From positions 1-64,000 of the forward strand of contig NZ_JAFBID010000027.1 of NCBI RefSeq assembly GCF_016811235.1: DNA of 64,000 bases. Direction: 5' to 3'. The notes below the pieces were generated by a model. The model was not told where the DNA came from, made no database searches, and saw only the letters and a program-made list of their open reading frames with translations. The translations under genes were made by a program, and so were the position numbers. Numbering within the stretch: position 1 is the first letter of the stretch; the number at the start of each line of letters is the position of its first letter. Positions 9,159-18,539 of this stretch are shown here, piece after piece. The stretch is from Microvirga arabica (GTDB taxonomy: Bacteria; Pseudomonadota; Alphaproteobacteria; Rhizobiales; Beijerinckiaceae).

Positions 9159-10123
9159 GGAAACAGGTCGTAAGGCATGGCGCCTGTCTTGGTGATGTAG
9201 AGGATGACGGTCAGGGTCAGCATCGAGACAATCGTGCCGATGAGCACGCAGGCCGAGGCGCGTTCCACGCCCACGTTGTACTGGGTCGAAATGACGAAGA
9301 TGTTCAGCGCCGGCGGCAGCGCCGCCATGATGACCGCCGCATAGATCCAGGCGGGGCCGAAGTCGCCCAGGGCCGAGAGTACCACCCAGACGAGAAGCGG
9401 GTGGAGGATCAGCTTGATGAAGACCAGAACCGGCACCTCTCCGGGCATCTGCCGCAGGGGCCTCAAGGCCACGGTGACACCGAGGATGAACAGGGCGCAG
9501 GGCGCGGCAGCCCCCGCGAGCCACGTGACGATCTGGTCGGCGGCCTGGGGCAGTTGGAGATGCAGGTAGCTCGCCGCCACGCCGATGGCGGTCGCGATGT
9601 TGAAGGGGTGAGTCACGACACGCCAGACGATCCTGCGGATCGTGGCCGCAAGACTCAACTTCTCGACCCCGGCCAGGGACATGAGGAGCGGCACGACGGA
9701 GAACAGAAACAAGTTGTCGAAGACAAAGATCAGCACCACCGGGGCGCTGGCCGAGGCGCCGATCGCCGCAAGGATCAGCGGCGGCCCCATATAGCCGATA
9801 TTCGAATAGGACCCGGCCACCCCCTGCATGACCGATTGCGGCAAGTCCCTGGTGTAGCGCCATCCGGTTGCGAAGGAGAGCGCGAAGGCGCAGAAGGTCG
9901 AGAACGTCGTCGCCAGGATGAAGGGCCAGTTCGCAAGCTCGTCCAGGGGCTTGTCGGCGATGAGCCGGTAGAACAGGCAGGGCAGCGCAACATAGATCAG
10001 GAAGAACTGCATCCATGCGAGCCCGGCTTCCGGCTGCTTCACCACCTTGCCGCAGAAGAAGCCGAGCCCGATGAGGCCGAAGAAGGGGGCGAGCAGGTTG
10101 AACAGCCCGATCAGGTCGGACAT
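9155..10123 (-). CDS. AEC-family transporter (auxin efflux carrier type)
   Basis: Integral membrane carrier of the AEC family, 322 residues with about ten hydrophobic helices. Recognisable points are GLIGLGFFCGKV near the N terminus, GSYSNIGYMGPPL in the middle and an ALPPALNIFVISTQYNVG segment near the C terminus. Bacterial relatives move organic acids such as malate or malonate, but the substrate here is unknown. The ATG at 10123 has GGAGCCGCCC just upstream; longer upstream starts are ignored. Convergent with the monooxygenase gene, the two stops sharing four bases (TTAG). Confidence 0.88.
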   Translation of the reverse strand: MSDLIGLFNLLAPFFGLIGLGFFCGKVVKQPEAGLAWMQFFLIYVALPCLFYRLIADKPLDELANWPFILATTFSTFCAFALSFATGWRYTRDLPQSVMQGVAGSYSNIGYMGPPLILAAIGASASAPVVLIFVFDNLFLFSVVPLLMSLAGVEKLSLAATIRRIVWRVVTHPFNIATAIGVAASYLHLQLPQAADQIVTWLAGAAAPCALFILGVTVALRPLRQMPGEVPVLVFIKLILHPLLVWVVLSALGDFGPAWIYAAVIMAALPPALNIFVISTQYNVGVERASACVLIGTIVSMLTLTVILYITKTGAMPYDLFP

Positions 10124-10282
10124 GGGCGGCTCCAGGCAGATGGACGGGCAGACGGAGGCGTGAGCATCTCTTCTGGCAAGGTTCCAACCTTGCGGCAATC
10201 CCACCTATCGGCAGACCCATAGTCCTAAAATGCAGGGCTGGCCGGGAAGAACTCTGCTCTCCTGATCGTGAGATGGGTGCGT

Positions 10283-10310
10283 TTGGAGATTTCCGTCCAG
10301 ATGACTATAT
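10283..10310 (+). promoter_or_regulatory. Possible promoter of hspQ
   Basis: TTGGAG (10283-10288) and CTATAT (10305-10310) are separated by 16 bases upstream of hspQ. The implied start site would leave a very short leader overlapping the ribosome-binding site CAGGAG, so the assignment is weak. A heat-shock sigma factor is expected for this gene family but is not shown by the sequence. Confidence 0.3.
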
Positions 10311-10331
10311 GAAGGACCAGGAGTTAAGACC

Positions 10332-10661
10332 ATGAAAGCGAGTTCAGCCAAATTCGCGATCGGCCAGGTGGTCCGCCACCGGGTGTTTGACTTCAGGGGG
10401 CTCATCTTCGACGTCGACCCTGAATTCGACAACACTGAGGAGTGGTGGCTCTCGATCCCCGAGGAAGTCCGGCTCCGCAAGGACCAGCCCTTCTACCACC
10501 TCTTCGCCGAGAACGCGGAAACCGAGTACATCGCCTATGTCTCCGAGCAGAACCTTCTGCCCGACGAGTCAGGCGAGCCGTTGCGCAACCCGATGATCGG
10601 CGAGATGTTCACCCGCCAGAAGAACGGCACCTACAGGGCCCACCCAATCCTGGCGAATTGA
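10332..10661 (+). CDS. hspQ: Heat shock protein HspQ
   Basis: Small cytosolic protein of the YccV/HspQ family, known in E. coli as a heat-induced Lon specificity-enhancing factor that also destabilises mutant DnaA. The 109 residues begin AKFAIGQVVRHRVFDFRG and include IFDVDPEFDNTEEWW, QPFYHLFAEN, YVSEQNLLPDESGEP, the full set of family landmarks. Start ATG follows AGGAG with eight-base spacing. Single gene, ended by a long shared hairpin terminator facing the IalB gene. Confidence 0.95.
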   Translation: MKASSAKFAIGQVVRHRVFDFRGLIFDVDPEFDNTEEWWLSIPEEVRLRKDQPFYHLFAENAETEYIAYVSEQNLLPDESGEPLRNPMIGEMFTRQKNGTYRAHPILAN

Positions 10662-10672
10662 GAACAAGCGCG

Positions 10673-10719
10673 CATCAAACAGAAACGCCGGGCTCATGGC
10701 CCGGCGTTTCTGTTTGATG
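10673..10719. terminator. Bidirectional terminator between hspQ and the IalB-type gene
   Basis: A perfect 21-bp inverted repeat (10673-10693 with 10699-10719) encloses a 5-base loop TCATG. Each arm has a GC core (CGCCGGGC) followed outward by a T/A-rich part (GTTTCTGTTT), so it can terminate transcription from both convergent genes. Confidence 0.87.
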
Positions 10720-10733
10720 AAAGCTGTCTGGCC

Positions 10734-11579
10734 TTACGGCTTGGGAGCTGCCTGGGCGGCTGGAGCGGTTGCACCCGGGGCGGCAGGCGTGCCCTGGCTC
10801 TGGAGCATGCGCTGGCGCATCTCTTCGCTCTTCTTCTGCAACTCTTCCTGCAGCTTCTTCTGCTGCTCTTCGAGCACCTTCGGGTCGATCGGGGGACCGT
10901 CGAAGGCCTTGCCGAAGCCGGCAGCCGGGACGGCGAAGGTGATCTCGCGGCCCATCTGGTTCTGCACGCTGACGTTCAGGTTGGCGCCCTTCTTCAGGGC
11001 GGCGATGAAGTCGTCCTTCACCTGAGCCTCGGCGAAGCAGCCGTTGGGCAGGCACATGACGTAGCGGCCGGCAACCGCCTGGCCTTGGTCAACCGTGAAG
11101 CGCAGGCCCGGCTGCAGGAGCAGGCCGAGCGGCATCACGAAGCGGGCAACCTTCTGCGGCTGCGCACCCTTCACGTCGTAGACGGCGAGAGCGAGAACCG
11201 GCTGGCCCTGATCGGACACGAAATCGCGGGTGGTGTAGCAGATCTCGGTGTTGGTGTTCTGGTCCTTGCCGCAGACCTTCGTCCATTCCGGCTGCGATGG
11301 TTCGGCCTTCACCTGCACGACGGTCGGACCGGCATTCTGCTGCGGCTGAGCGCCCTGGGCCTGGGCTGGAGCGGCGGGACGTGCCGGCTGAGCGGTCGGA
11401 GCGGCGGGACGTGCCGGCTGGGCTGCCGGAGCCGCAGGCCGTTGGGCCGGAGCGGTCTGAGCCGGAGCAGGTTGAGCCGGAGCGGTCTGGGCCAGAACGG
11501 GTGCGCTCACCAGAACGGCCAGAGCTGTTGCCAGGCCACGGGTCCCCCCCAGGCTCGCGAAGCGTGTCGCGAAAGACAT
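10734..11579 (-). CDS. Invasion-associated locus B (IalB) family protein
   Basis: Secreted or periplasmic protein of the IalB family, named after the Bartonella protein; in free-living relatives the role is undefined. A signal peptide covers about residues 1-30. A Pro/Ala/Gln-rich linker of about 60 residues with near-exact repeats follows. The IalB domain then shows two cysteine pairs (KVCGKDQNTNTEICYTT and MCLPNGCFAEAQ). A charged coiled segment (EEQQKKLQEELQKKSEEM) and an Ala/Pro-rich tail end the 281-residue protein. Single gene, transcribed divergently from the peptide-binding protein. Confidence 0.9.
   Translation of the reverse strand: MSFATRFASLGGTRGLATALAVLVSAPVLAQTAPAQPAPAQTAPAQRPAAPAAQPARPAAPTAQPARPAAPAQAQGAQPQQNAGPTVVQVKAEPSQPEWTKVCGKDQNTNTEICYTTRDFVSDQGQPVLALAVYDVKGAQPQKVARFVMPLGLLLQPGLRFTVDQGQAVAGRYVMCLPNGCFAEAQVKDDFIAALKKGANLNVSVQNQMGREITFAVPAAGFGKAFDGPPIDPKVLEEQQKKLQEELQKKSEEMRQRMLQSQGTPAAPGATAPAAQAAPKP
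11368..11427. repeat. Two 30-bp direct repeats in the IalB linker
   Basis: Units 11368-11397 and 11398-11427 share GGAGCGGCGGGACGTGCCGG and most of the rest. On the coding strand they give a 10-residue AQPARPAAP-type repeat in the linker. The region can change length by slippage without breaking the frame. Confidence 0.85.
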
Positions 11580-11792
11580 GTCGTTAGATCCTCTTCAGTC
11601 GAAAGGTCGGCTTTCGAAGTGGCCGTTGATCCGGCGCGTTCTTAACCTGTGATGACGTGGTCAAATCCTCGCCCAATGTGGCGAAGACAAGACGCGTGGC
11701 GCTCCTTTAACCTTTCGTGTGGTAGGTTTCCAGTCACCCAGGGCAAAATTCTGTACAACATTGCTCAGGTGAGAATTGGCATCGGGAGAGCC

Positions 11793-13601
11793 ATGGGCCG
11801 CTGGCTTATCAGAAATCTGCTGTTTTCGGCTGCTCTTGCCCTCGTGGCCTTCGGGGCCGCCGCCCAGGAGGCGCTGCCAGTGCGGCATGGCATCGCGATG
11901 CACGGGGAACCTGCGCTTGCGCCCGGCTTCGAGCACCTGCCCTACGCCGATCCGCAGGCGCCAAAGGGCGGCCGAATCACGTTGGCCCTGCAGGGGACCT
12001 TCGACAGCCTCAATCCCCTGATCGTCCTGGGCGTCGCGCCGGATGTGGTGCCGCGCTATGTGCTGCAGCCGCTCATGATGCGCTCCACCGACGAACCCTT
12101 CACGATCTACGGCCTTCTCGCCCGCTCCGTTGAGATGCCGGAGGACCGGAGCTCCATCACCTTCCACCTTGATCCCCGCGCCCGGTTTTCCGACGGCCAC
12201 CCGCTCACGGCCGAGGATGTGCGCTTCACGTTCGAGATGCTGAAGAAGAACGGCAAGCCGTTCCATCGGTCGAGCTTCAGTCAGGTCAAGGCGGTCGACA
12301 TCATCGATCCGCACCGCATCAGGTTCGATCTCTCGGGCTCCAATGATCGGGAACTGCCGCTCCTGATCGGGATGATGTCGGTGTTTCCGGCTCACGCGAC
12401 GGATCCCGAGAGGTTCGACAAGACCACCCTCACTCCGCCCATCGGCTCGGGCCCTTATGTCCTCACCGAGGTCAAACCGGGGGAGCGGGTGGTGCTGACA
12501 CGCCGTAAGGACTACTGGGGCGAGGATCTGCCCATTACCCGCGGCCTCTACAATTTCGACGAGATCCGATACGATTTCTATCGCGACGCCAATACGTTGT
12601 TCGAAGCCTTTAAGGCAGGGCTTTACGATTTCAGGATCGAGGGCGATCCGGGCCAATGGGCCACCGGCTACGACATTCCGGCCGTCAAGAGCGGGCGCGT
12701 CCTTCTCGAAACCATAGAGACCCGGCTGCCCAAGGGCATGAACGGCTTCGTCTTCAACACTCGCAAGCCTCTCTTCGAGGACGTGCGCGTCCGGGAAGCC
12801 TTGAGCTACCTGTTCGACTTCGATTGGGTGAACCGCAATCTCTACTTCGGGCAGCTCACCCGCTCCAACAGCTACTTCTCCGGTTCGGATCTTGCCTCCA
12901 CGGGCCGCCCCGCCGATGCCCGCGAGCGTGTCCTGCTGGCAGAAACGCAATCGTCTGTCCGGGGCGACATTCTGGAAGGCCGCTGGGAACCGCCGGCAAG
13001 CGACGGCTCGGGCCGCGATCGGGACATGGCCCGCAAGGCGCTTGCGCTTCTAAGCGACTCCGGCTGGGTGCTCGAAGGCGATATCCTGCGGAAGAAGGGG
13101 ACAGGCGAGCCCTTCACCTTCGAGATGCTGGTCAATTCCCGCCAGCAGGAGCGGCTCGCCCTCAACTTCTCGCAGTCCTTAAGCCGGATTGGCATTCAGG
13201 CGCGGGTGCGCCTCGTCGATGACGTGCAGTACTGGCGGCGCTTGGCCCGATTCGACTTCGACATGGTCCAATGGCTTTGGGCGGCCTCTCTCTCCCCCGG
13301 CAACGAACAACGTAACCGCTGGGGCTCCGCAGCGGCGCAAAGGAGCGGGTCGCATAACCATGCCGGAGTAGCCTCACCTGCGATCGACCGTCTGATCGAT
13401 GCGCTGCTGGAGGCCAAGGGCCGGGAAGATTTCGTCTCGGCCGTCCGGGCTCTCGACCGTACCCTGCTGTCGGGCTTCTATGTGGTCCCGTTATTTTATC
13501 TGCAGGATCAATGGCTTGCCTACAGCAGCGATCTCAGGAGGCCTGAGACCGTGCCGCTCATGGGGACCAATATCGATATGTGGTGGAAGCAGCCTCGCTG
13601 A
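11793..13601 (+). CDS. Extracellular solute-binding protein family 5 (YejA-like)
   Basis: Periplasmic binding protein of the SBP_bac_5 family, close in style to YejA, the binding component of a microcin C/peptide importer. Signal peptide at about 1-24 (SAALALVAFGAAAQ). Typical blocks follow: LPYADPQAPKGGRITLALQG, FDSLNPLIVLG, IGSGPYVLTEVKPG and FNTRKPLFEDVRVREALSY. It has 602 residues. The ATG at 11793 is preceded by GGGAGAG; the open frame continues upstream but without signal-peptide character. No permease or ATPase genes are beside it, so it is either an orphan or serves a transporter encoded elsewhere. Confidence 0.91.
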   Translation: MGRWLIRNLLFSAALALVAFGAAAQEALPVRHGIAMHGEPALAPGFEHLPYADPQAPKGGRITLALQGTFDSLNPLIVLGVAPDVVPRYVLQPLMMRSTDEPFTIYGLLARSVEMPEDRSSITFHLDPRARFSDGHPLTAEDVRFTFEMLKKNGKPFHRSSFSQVKAVDIIDPHRIRFDLSGSNDRELPLLIGMMSVFPAHATDPERFDKTTLTPPIGSGPYVLTEVKPGERVVLTRRKDYWGEDLPITRGLYNFDEIRYDFYRDANTLFEAFKAGLYDFRIEGDPGQWATGYDIPAVKSGRVLLETIETRLPKGMNGFVFNTRKPLFEDVRVREALSYLFDFDWVNRNLYFGQLTRSNSYFSGSDLASTGRPADARERVLLAETQSSVRGDILEGRWEPPASDGSGRDRDMARKALALLSDSGWVLEGDILRKKGTGEPFTFEMLVNSRQQERLALNFSQSLSRIGIQARVRLVDDVQYWRRLARFDFDMVQWLWAASLSPGNEQRNRWGSAAAQRSGSHNHAGVASPAIDRLIDALLEAKGREDFVSAVRALDRTLLSGFYVVPLFYLQDQWLAYSSDLRRPETVPLMGTNIDMWWKQPR

Positions 13602-13728
13602 TTCAAAGCGCACTCCGACGCGTCTATTGTTGAGCTTCCATTCATGTAGATGATGAAACTAATGCCCTGCTTCGACGTTAGGTGAGTACCTCCTGTCCCA
13701 CTGTCGCGTCTAAATGCAGGGTATCGTC

Positions 13729-14073
13729 ATGAACGCAATGCCGAAGGTCCTCGTTGTCGATAGCGGCGAGCGCCCCCCCGATGGCGCTCTGTCCGCCGAA
13801 CTGGCCGGCATGGGTTATGCGAGCGTGACCACCCCCTTCGAGGCTGCCGACGACGTCCTGGCCCTGATCCCCAGCCCGGCTGCCGTCGTGCTGCAGATGC
13901 CCCGCCACGCCGACTGGGCGGAGCGCAGGCGCTTCCTCGACCTCGCCCGCCGTCTCCGCAAGAACCTGGGAGAGACCGGAACCCCGGTCATCATCACGGG
14001 AGGCGTGAGTGGAGCCGCCACGATGCTCCAGAACCAGCTCAGCGTGCGCGTCGCCGCAGCGCCGGATCTTTAG
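13729..14073 (+). CDS. Small protein with degenerate receiver-like fold
   Basis: 114-residue protein I cannot name. Its pattern follows a CheY-like receiver: strand 1 PKVLVVDSGE, strand 3 AAVVLQMP and strand 4/5 TPVIITGG. The acidic pair at the end of strand 1 is reduced and the phospho-acceptor aspartate position after strand 3 is Gln. If the fold is right, it cannot be phosphorylated in the usual way. The ATG at 13729 follows CAGGG; an in-frame ATG at 13714 would add five residues. It converges on the serine hydrolase gene with a 4-base overlap of ends. Confidence 0.62.
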   Translation: MNAMPKVLVVDSGERPPDGALSAELAGMGYASVTTPFEAADDVLALIPSPAAVVLQMPRHADWAERRRFLDLARRLRKNLGETGTPVIITGGVSGAATMLQNQLSVRVAAAPDL

Positions 14074-14945
14074 CCGTCCAAGAGCCGGAAGGCTCCTTCT
14101 TCCGTGACAGCCTCATCCTCGCTCGTCCTGAAGAAAGCGGCTGTTCGCGACACTGAACCGCCAAGGCTCCGATAGACCGCAATCGTGCTGCCCGGCCCTC
14201 CTCCCGTGTGTCCGCCCACATTGAGACCCGCGGTGGTATCGCCGGTCATCGTGCCCAGCCCATAACCGGGGTTCTGCCAAGGGCGCCCGGCAATGGGGCC
14301 GGGAAGTACGAACGGAGTGAGCATTTCCCGCAACAAGCCGAGCGTCAGCAGGCTGGTCTCCAGTAATCTGTCCAGCAGAAGCGCCGCATCTGCCACTGTC
14401 CCCACCATCAGGCCGTGGTAGACCCAGGCCGGGTGATAGCCCTTCGCGCTGCCCATACTGACATCCGCAAGATCCGCCCGGTCCCGTGCGATACGCGCGT
14501 TCCTGATCCCGAGCGGCGTCAGGACAAGCCGCTGCAGGGCGGCATTCAGGTCGGACCCGACTATGGTTTCGATCAGCTGGCCGACGACCAGATATCCGAC
14601 ATTGGAGTAGTCCCACCCCTCGCCTGCCGGATAGCGCAACTTTTGCGCGTCGAGCCGGTTCAGGAGTTCCGGCACTGGCCAAGGGTCGTCGCCGCGCCCG
14701 ACCGCCTCATGGTAGGCGCGAAGGTCACCATAATTTGCCAGTCCTGAGCGATGTTGGAGCAGCTGGCGGAGGGTGTAGGGCCTGCCTTCGACCGGCTCAT
14801 CCAGAGTGATGAGGCCATCGCGAATCAGCACCAGGGCTGCGGCGGCGAGAACCGTTTTCGTAAAGCTCCACCAGGGCACGAGGCGATCAGCGTCGCGGCT
14901 GTCGACCACGGCGCCCTTCTCAACCAAGGCCCAGGCTTCGATCAT
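14070..14945 (-). CDS. Serine hydrolase, class C beta-lactamase-like
   Basis: Serine hydrolase of the beta-lactamase/PBP-like (class C) family, 291 residues. The nucleophile motif S-F-T-K is at 28-31, the Y-S-N motif at 114-116, and a HTGGGPGS segment stands for the KTG-like third motif. QLLQHRSGL is also family-typical. No signal peptide is apparent, which suggests a cytosolic esterase- or peptidase-like role rather than antibiotic resistance. The ATG at 14945 overlaps the stop of mfd (ATGA), so it is translated from the mfd transcript. A longer frame reaching 15404 is only the other frame of mfd. Confidence 0.87.
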   Translation of the reverse strand: MIEAWALVEKGAVVDSRDADRLVPWWSFTKTVLAAAALVLIRDGLITLDEPVEGRPYTLRQLLQHRSGLANYGDLRAYHEAVGRGDDPWPVPELLNRLDAQKLRYPAGEGWDYSNVGYLVVGQLIETIVGSDLNAALQRLVLTPLGIRNARIARDRADLADVSMGSAKGYHPAWVYHGLMVGTVADAALLLDRLLETSLLTLGLLREMLTPFVLPGPIAGRPWQNPGYGLGTMTGDTTAGLNVGGHTGGGPGSTIAVYRSLGGSVSRTAAFFRTSEDEAVTEEGAFRLLDG

Positions 14946-17900
14946 CAGGCCGCCTTCTTCTCCGCAATCCTGGCGAGGCTGCGCAGGATCGTGGTCGCCG
15001 CCTTGATGCGTTCGTCCGGCGTCTCGATGTCCCGAATGAACACGATCTTCATGTCCGGGCGTACCTTCGCGAAGGAGGCCTGCTCGGTGACATAGGAGAT
15101 GAGGCCGGTCGGGTTGGCGAAGGAATTGTCGCGGAACGAGATGATGATGCCCTTTGGCCCGCCATCCACCTTCTCCACATTTGCCCGTCGGCAGAGCACC
15201 TTGATAGCCATGATCTTGAGCAGTTGATCGACCTCCGACGGCACTGGCCCGAACCGATCCACCAGCTCTGCCCGGAAGGCATCGATCTCCTGGTCGGTCT
15301 CGAAGGTGGAGAGGCGGCGGTAGAGGCCGAGACGCAGCTGCAGATCGGCGATGTAGCTCTCCGGGATCATCACCGGCGCGCCGACCGCAATGGTGGGCGA
15401 CCACTGGTCTTCCGTCGGCTCCTCGATGCCGGCCTTGAGCTGCGCCACCGCCTCCTCCAGCATCTGCTGGTAGAGCTCGTAGCCCACTTCCTTGATGTGG
15501 CCCGATTGCTCCTCGCCGAGCAGGTTGCCCGCGCCGCGAATGTCGAGGTCGTGGGAGGCGAGCTGGAAGCCGGCCCCTAGGGTATCCAGGGTCTGGAGCA
15601 CCTTGAGGCGCCGCTCGGCCTGCACGGTCAAGGACTTGTTGGCCGGCACCGTGAACAGGGCATAGGCGCGGGTCTTCGAGCGCCCGACGCGGCCGCGCAG
15701 CTGATAGAGCTGCGACAGGCCGAACATGTCGGCCCGGTGCACGATGAGCGTATTGGCGGTTGGGATGTCGAGGCCGGATTCCACAATGGTGGTGGAGAGC
15801 AGGATGTCGTACTTGCCCTCGTAGAAGGCCGTCATGACATCCTCAAGCTGGCCCGCCGCCATCTGGCCGTGCGCCACAGCCACCTTGGCCTCCGGAACTT
15901 CCTTGTCGAGGAACGCTTTCACGTCGCCGAGATCGTCGAGGCGCGGCACCACGTAGAACGCCTGCCCGCCCCGATAACGCTCGCGTAGCAGCGCCTCGCG
16001 GATGAGGAGTGGGTCGAAGGGCGTGATGAAGGTGCGAACCGCCAGCCGGTCCACCGGCGGCGTCGTGATCAGGGACAGCTCGCGCACGCCGGTGAGAGCC
16101 AGCTGCAAAGTACGCGGAATCGGGGTGGCCGATAGTGTCAGCACGTGGACCTCCGCGCGCAGCTCCTTCAGGCGCTCCTTATGGCTGACGCCGAAATGCT
16201 GCTCCTCGTCGACGATGATGAGGCCGAGATCCTTGAACTTGATGGCCTTGCCCAGAACCGCATGGGTGCCGATGACGATGTCGACGGATCCGTCCGCCAG
16301 CCCCTCCTTGGTCTTCTTCATCTCGGCGGCCGGCACGAAGCGGGAGGCCTGCGCCACGTTCAGCGGCAGACCCCGGAAGCGGTCGCAGAAGGTCCGGTAG
16401 TGCTGGCGCGAGAGGAGCGTCGTGGGCACCACGACGGCCACCTGCTTGCCGCCCATGGCGGCCACGAAGGCCGCACGCAGCGCCACCTCGGTCTTGCCGA
16501 AGCCGACGTCGCCGCAGACAAGGCGGTCCATCGGGCGGCCGGAACCCATGTCGTCCAGCACCGCCTCGATGGCGTTGAGCTGGTCTTCGGTCTCGTCGTA
16601 AGGGAAGCGGGCCGCGAACTCGTCGTAGAGCCCTTCCGGCGGCGTCAGCCGCGGCGCGTCCTTGAGGATGCGGGCGGCGGCGATCTTCATGAGCGCGCCC
16701 GCCATCTCGCGGATGCGCTGCTTCATCCGGGCCTTGCGGGCCTGCCAGGCTCCGCCGCCGAGCTTGTCGAGCTGAACCTCCGTCTCCTCCGACCCATAGC
16801 GGGTCAGGAGTTCGATGTTCTCCACCGGCAGGAACAGGCGGTCGCCGCCGGCATAGTGCAGCTCGAGACAGTCATGCGGCGCGCCTGCCGCTTCGATGGT
16901 CTTCAGCCCCTCAAAGCGTCCAATGCCGTGGTCCACGTGCACCACGAGGTCGCCGGGCGTCAGTGCCGCCACCTCGGTGAGGAAGTCCTGAGGCCGCTTG
17001 GATTTCCGCTTCTGGCGCACCAGACGGTCGCCCAGGATGTCCTGCTCGCTGATGACAGCCAGATCGGCGGTCTCGAAGCCCGATTCCAGGGGCCAGATGC
17101 CGACCGGAATCTCGTTGCGCGGATAAGCCAGCGCATCCGAGAAGCGCGCAATCGGCTTCGTCTGGCGCAGGTCGTGATCCTGCAGCACGTGACAGAGCCG
17201 CTCCCGCGAGCCTTCGGTCCAGGCACCGAGCATCACGCGCTTCTTGGCAGCTTGCAGGTCGCGGATGTGCCGGATCACCGCCTCGAACACATTGGCGTTC
17301 TCATCCGCCCGCTCGGCGATGAAGTTGCGGCCCTGCCGCGCCTCGCAGTCGATGACGAGCCGGCCAGAGGATTCCGGCAGCGCGAAGGGCGTCAGGCGTG
17401 CGAGCGGAAGGGCGGCAGTGCGCTCCGACCACTCCTCCGGCTTGAAATAAAGCGCATCCGGCGGCAGCGGACGGTAAGGCGCCACGCCCGCCTGGTTCTG
17501 GCCCATGCCCTCGCGGCGGGCATCGTAGTAGTCCTTCACCTGCGACAACCGCTCGGCGGCCGCATCATCGGACAGCGCATCGAATACCACCGGGACGCCT
17601 GGCAGATAGTCGAAAAGCGTGTCGAGGTGGTCGTGGAACAGCGGCATCCAGTGCTCGAGGCCGGGATAGCGCCGCCCCTCGCTGATCGCCTCATAGAGCC
17701 GGTCGTCGCGGGTCGGCGCCCCGAAGGCTGCCACATAGGCCTGACGGAAGCGCTTGATGCTCTCGGTGGTCAGCTGCACCTCGCTCATGGGAACGAGATC
17801 GAGAGCCCGCAGGGTGCCGACCGTGCGCTGGGTCTCCGGATCGAAGGCGCGGATCGACTCCAGGGCATCGCCGAAGAAATCCAGGCGAACCGGGTTAGGC

Positions 17901-18466
17901 AGTCCTGCCGGGAAAAGGTCGATGATGCCGCCGCGCACCGCGTATTCGCCCGTGTCGCGCACGGTCCCCGTCCGGAGAAAGCCGTTGGCTTCTAGCCAAT
18001 TGACCAGCTGGGTCGTGTCCACCACGTTGCCAGGCGCTGCCGAGAACGTTTCCGCCGCGATGCGAGCCCTCGGCGGCACGCGCTGGACGAGGGCGTTGAC
18101 CGTCGTGGAGAGGATGCGTGGCTTGTCCTCGGAGGTCTTGGAACGGGCGAGCCGCGCCAGGGTCGTCATGCGCTGCGCGGTGATCGCGGCGTTCGGCGAC
18201 ACCCGGTCGTAGGGCTGGCAGTCCCAGGCCGGGAAGGTCAGAATCTCGATTTCAGGCGCGATGAAGCCGAGGCTGTTGGCGAAGTTCTGCTGCCGCTGCC
18301 CGTCCCGGGCCACGTGCACCAGAACGGCCGGACCCTCTACCTGCCCCGAGAGGCCGCGAGCGAGATCGGCGACGGCAAGCGCATCGAAGCCGTCAGGTGT
18401 CCCTGACAAGGTGAGGCTTTGCCCCTTCTTGAGGGCGTCGAGGGCACGGGTCAGGGCAGGCTTCAT
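14945..18466 (-). CDS. mfd: Transcription-repair coupling factor Mfd
   Basis: DNA translocase that removes RNA polymerase stalled at lesions and recruits UvrA. The order is UvrB-like N-terminal region, CarD-like polymerase-interaction domain near residue 500 (GDLVVHVDHGIGRFEG), helicase domain with Walker A DVGFGKTEVALRAA near 652, DEEQ box (VDEEQHFGVSHKERLK) near 749 and QLRGRVGRSK, then the C-terminal inhibitory domain. About 1,173 residues, the normal size. I choose the ATG at 18466; a TTG eight codons upstream is also open and neither has a strong Shine-Dalgarno. The gene lies downstream of sdhE on the same strand and is coupled to the serine hydrolase gene. Confidence 0.97.
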   Translation of the reverse strand: MKPALTRALDALKKGQSLTLSGTPDGFDALAVADLARGLSGQVEGPAVLVHVARDGQRQQNFANSLGFIAPEIEILTFPAWDCQPYDRVSPNAAITAQRMTTLARLARSKTSEDKPRILSTTVNALVQRVPPRARIAAETFSAAPGNVVDTTQLVNWLEANGFLRTGTVRDTGEYAVRGGIIDLFPAGLPNPVRLDFFGDALESIRAFDPETQRTVGTLRALDLVPMSEVQLTTESIKRFRQAYVAAFGAPTRDDRLYEAISEGRRYPGLEHWMPLFHDHLDTLFDYLPGVPVVFDALSDDAAAERLSQVKDYYDARREGMGQNQAGVAPYRPLPPDALYFKPEEWSERTAALPLARLTPFALPESSGRLVIDCEARQGRNFIAERADENANVFEAVIRHIRDLQAAKKRVMLGAWTEGSRERLCHVLQDHDLRQTKPIARFSDALAYPRNEIPVGIWPLESGFETADLAVISEQDILGDRLVRQKRKSKRPQDFLTEVAALTPGDLVVHVDHGIGRFEGLKTIEAAGAPHDCLELHYAGGDRLFLPVENIELLTRYGSEETEVQLDKLGGGAWQARKARMKQRIREMAGALMKIAAARILKDAPRLTPPEGLYDEFAARFPYDETEDQLNAIEAVLDDMGSGRPMDRLVCGDVGFGKTEVALRAAFVAAMGGKQVAVVVPTTLLSRQHYRTFCDRFRGLPLNVAQASRFVPAAEMKKTKEGLADGSVDIVIGTHAVLGKAIKFKDLGLIIVDEEQHFGVSHKERLKELRAEVHVLTLSATPIPRTLQLALTGVRELSLITTPPVDRLAVRTFITPFDPLLIREALLRERYRGGQAFYVVPRLDDLGDVKAFLDKEVPEAKVAVAHGQMAAGQLEDVMTAFYEGKYDILLSTTIVESGLDIPTANTLIVHRADMFGLSQLYQLRGRVGRSKTRAYALFTVPANKSLTVQAERRLKVLQTLDTLGAGFQLASHDLDIRGAGNLLGEEQSGHIKEVGYELYQQMLEEAVAQLKAGIEEPTEDQWSPTIAVGAPVMIPESYIADLQLRLGLYRRLSTFETDQEIDAFRAELVDRFGPVPSEVDQLLKIMAIKVLCRRANVEKVDGGPKGIIISFRDNSFANPTGLISYVTEQASFAKVRPDMKIVFIRDIETPDERIKAATTILRSLARIAEKKAA

Positions 18467-18539
18467 GGTGAATATCAGGCCAGAGATCAAAGGGAACGCG
18501 GGCGTTTCCGCCCGGTTCGGAGGATGAGAGGTTTTACAG

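Noticed and set aside
14070-15404. Apparent 444-residue serine hydrolase with N-terminal extension
   Set aside because: The extension is the other frame of mfd; ATG 14945 overlapping the mfd stop gives a complete hydrolase.
16145-17995. 616-codon plus-strand open frame opposite mfd
   Set aside because: Antisense shadow of a high-GC gene; no domain character, while mfd on the other strand is certain.
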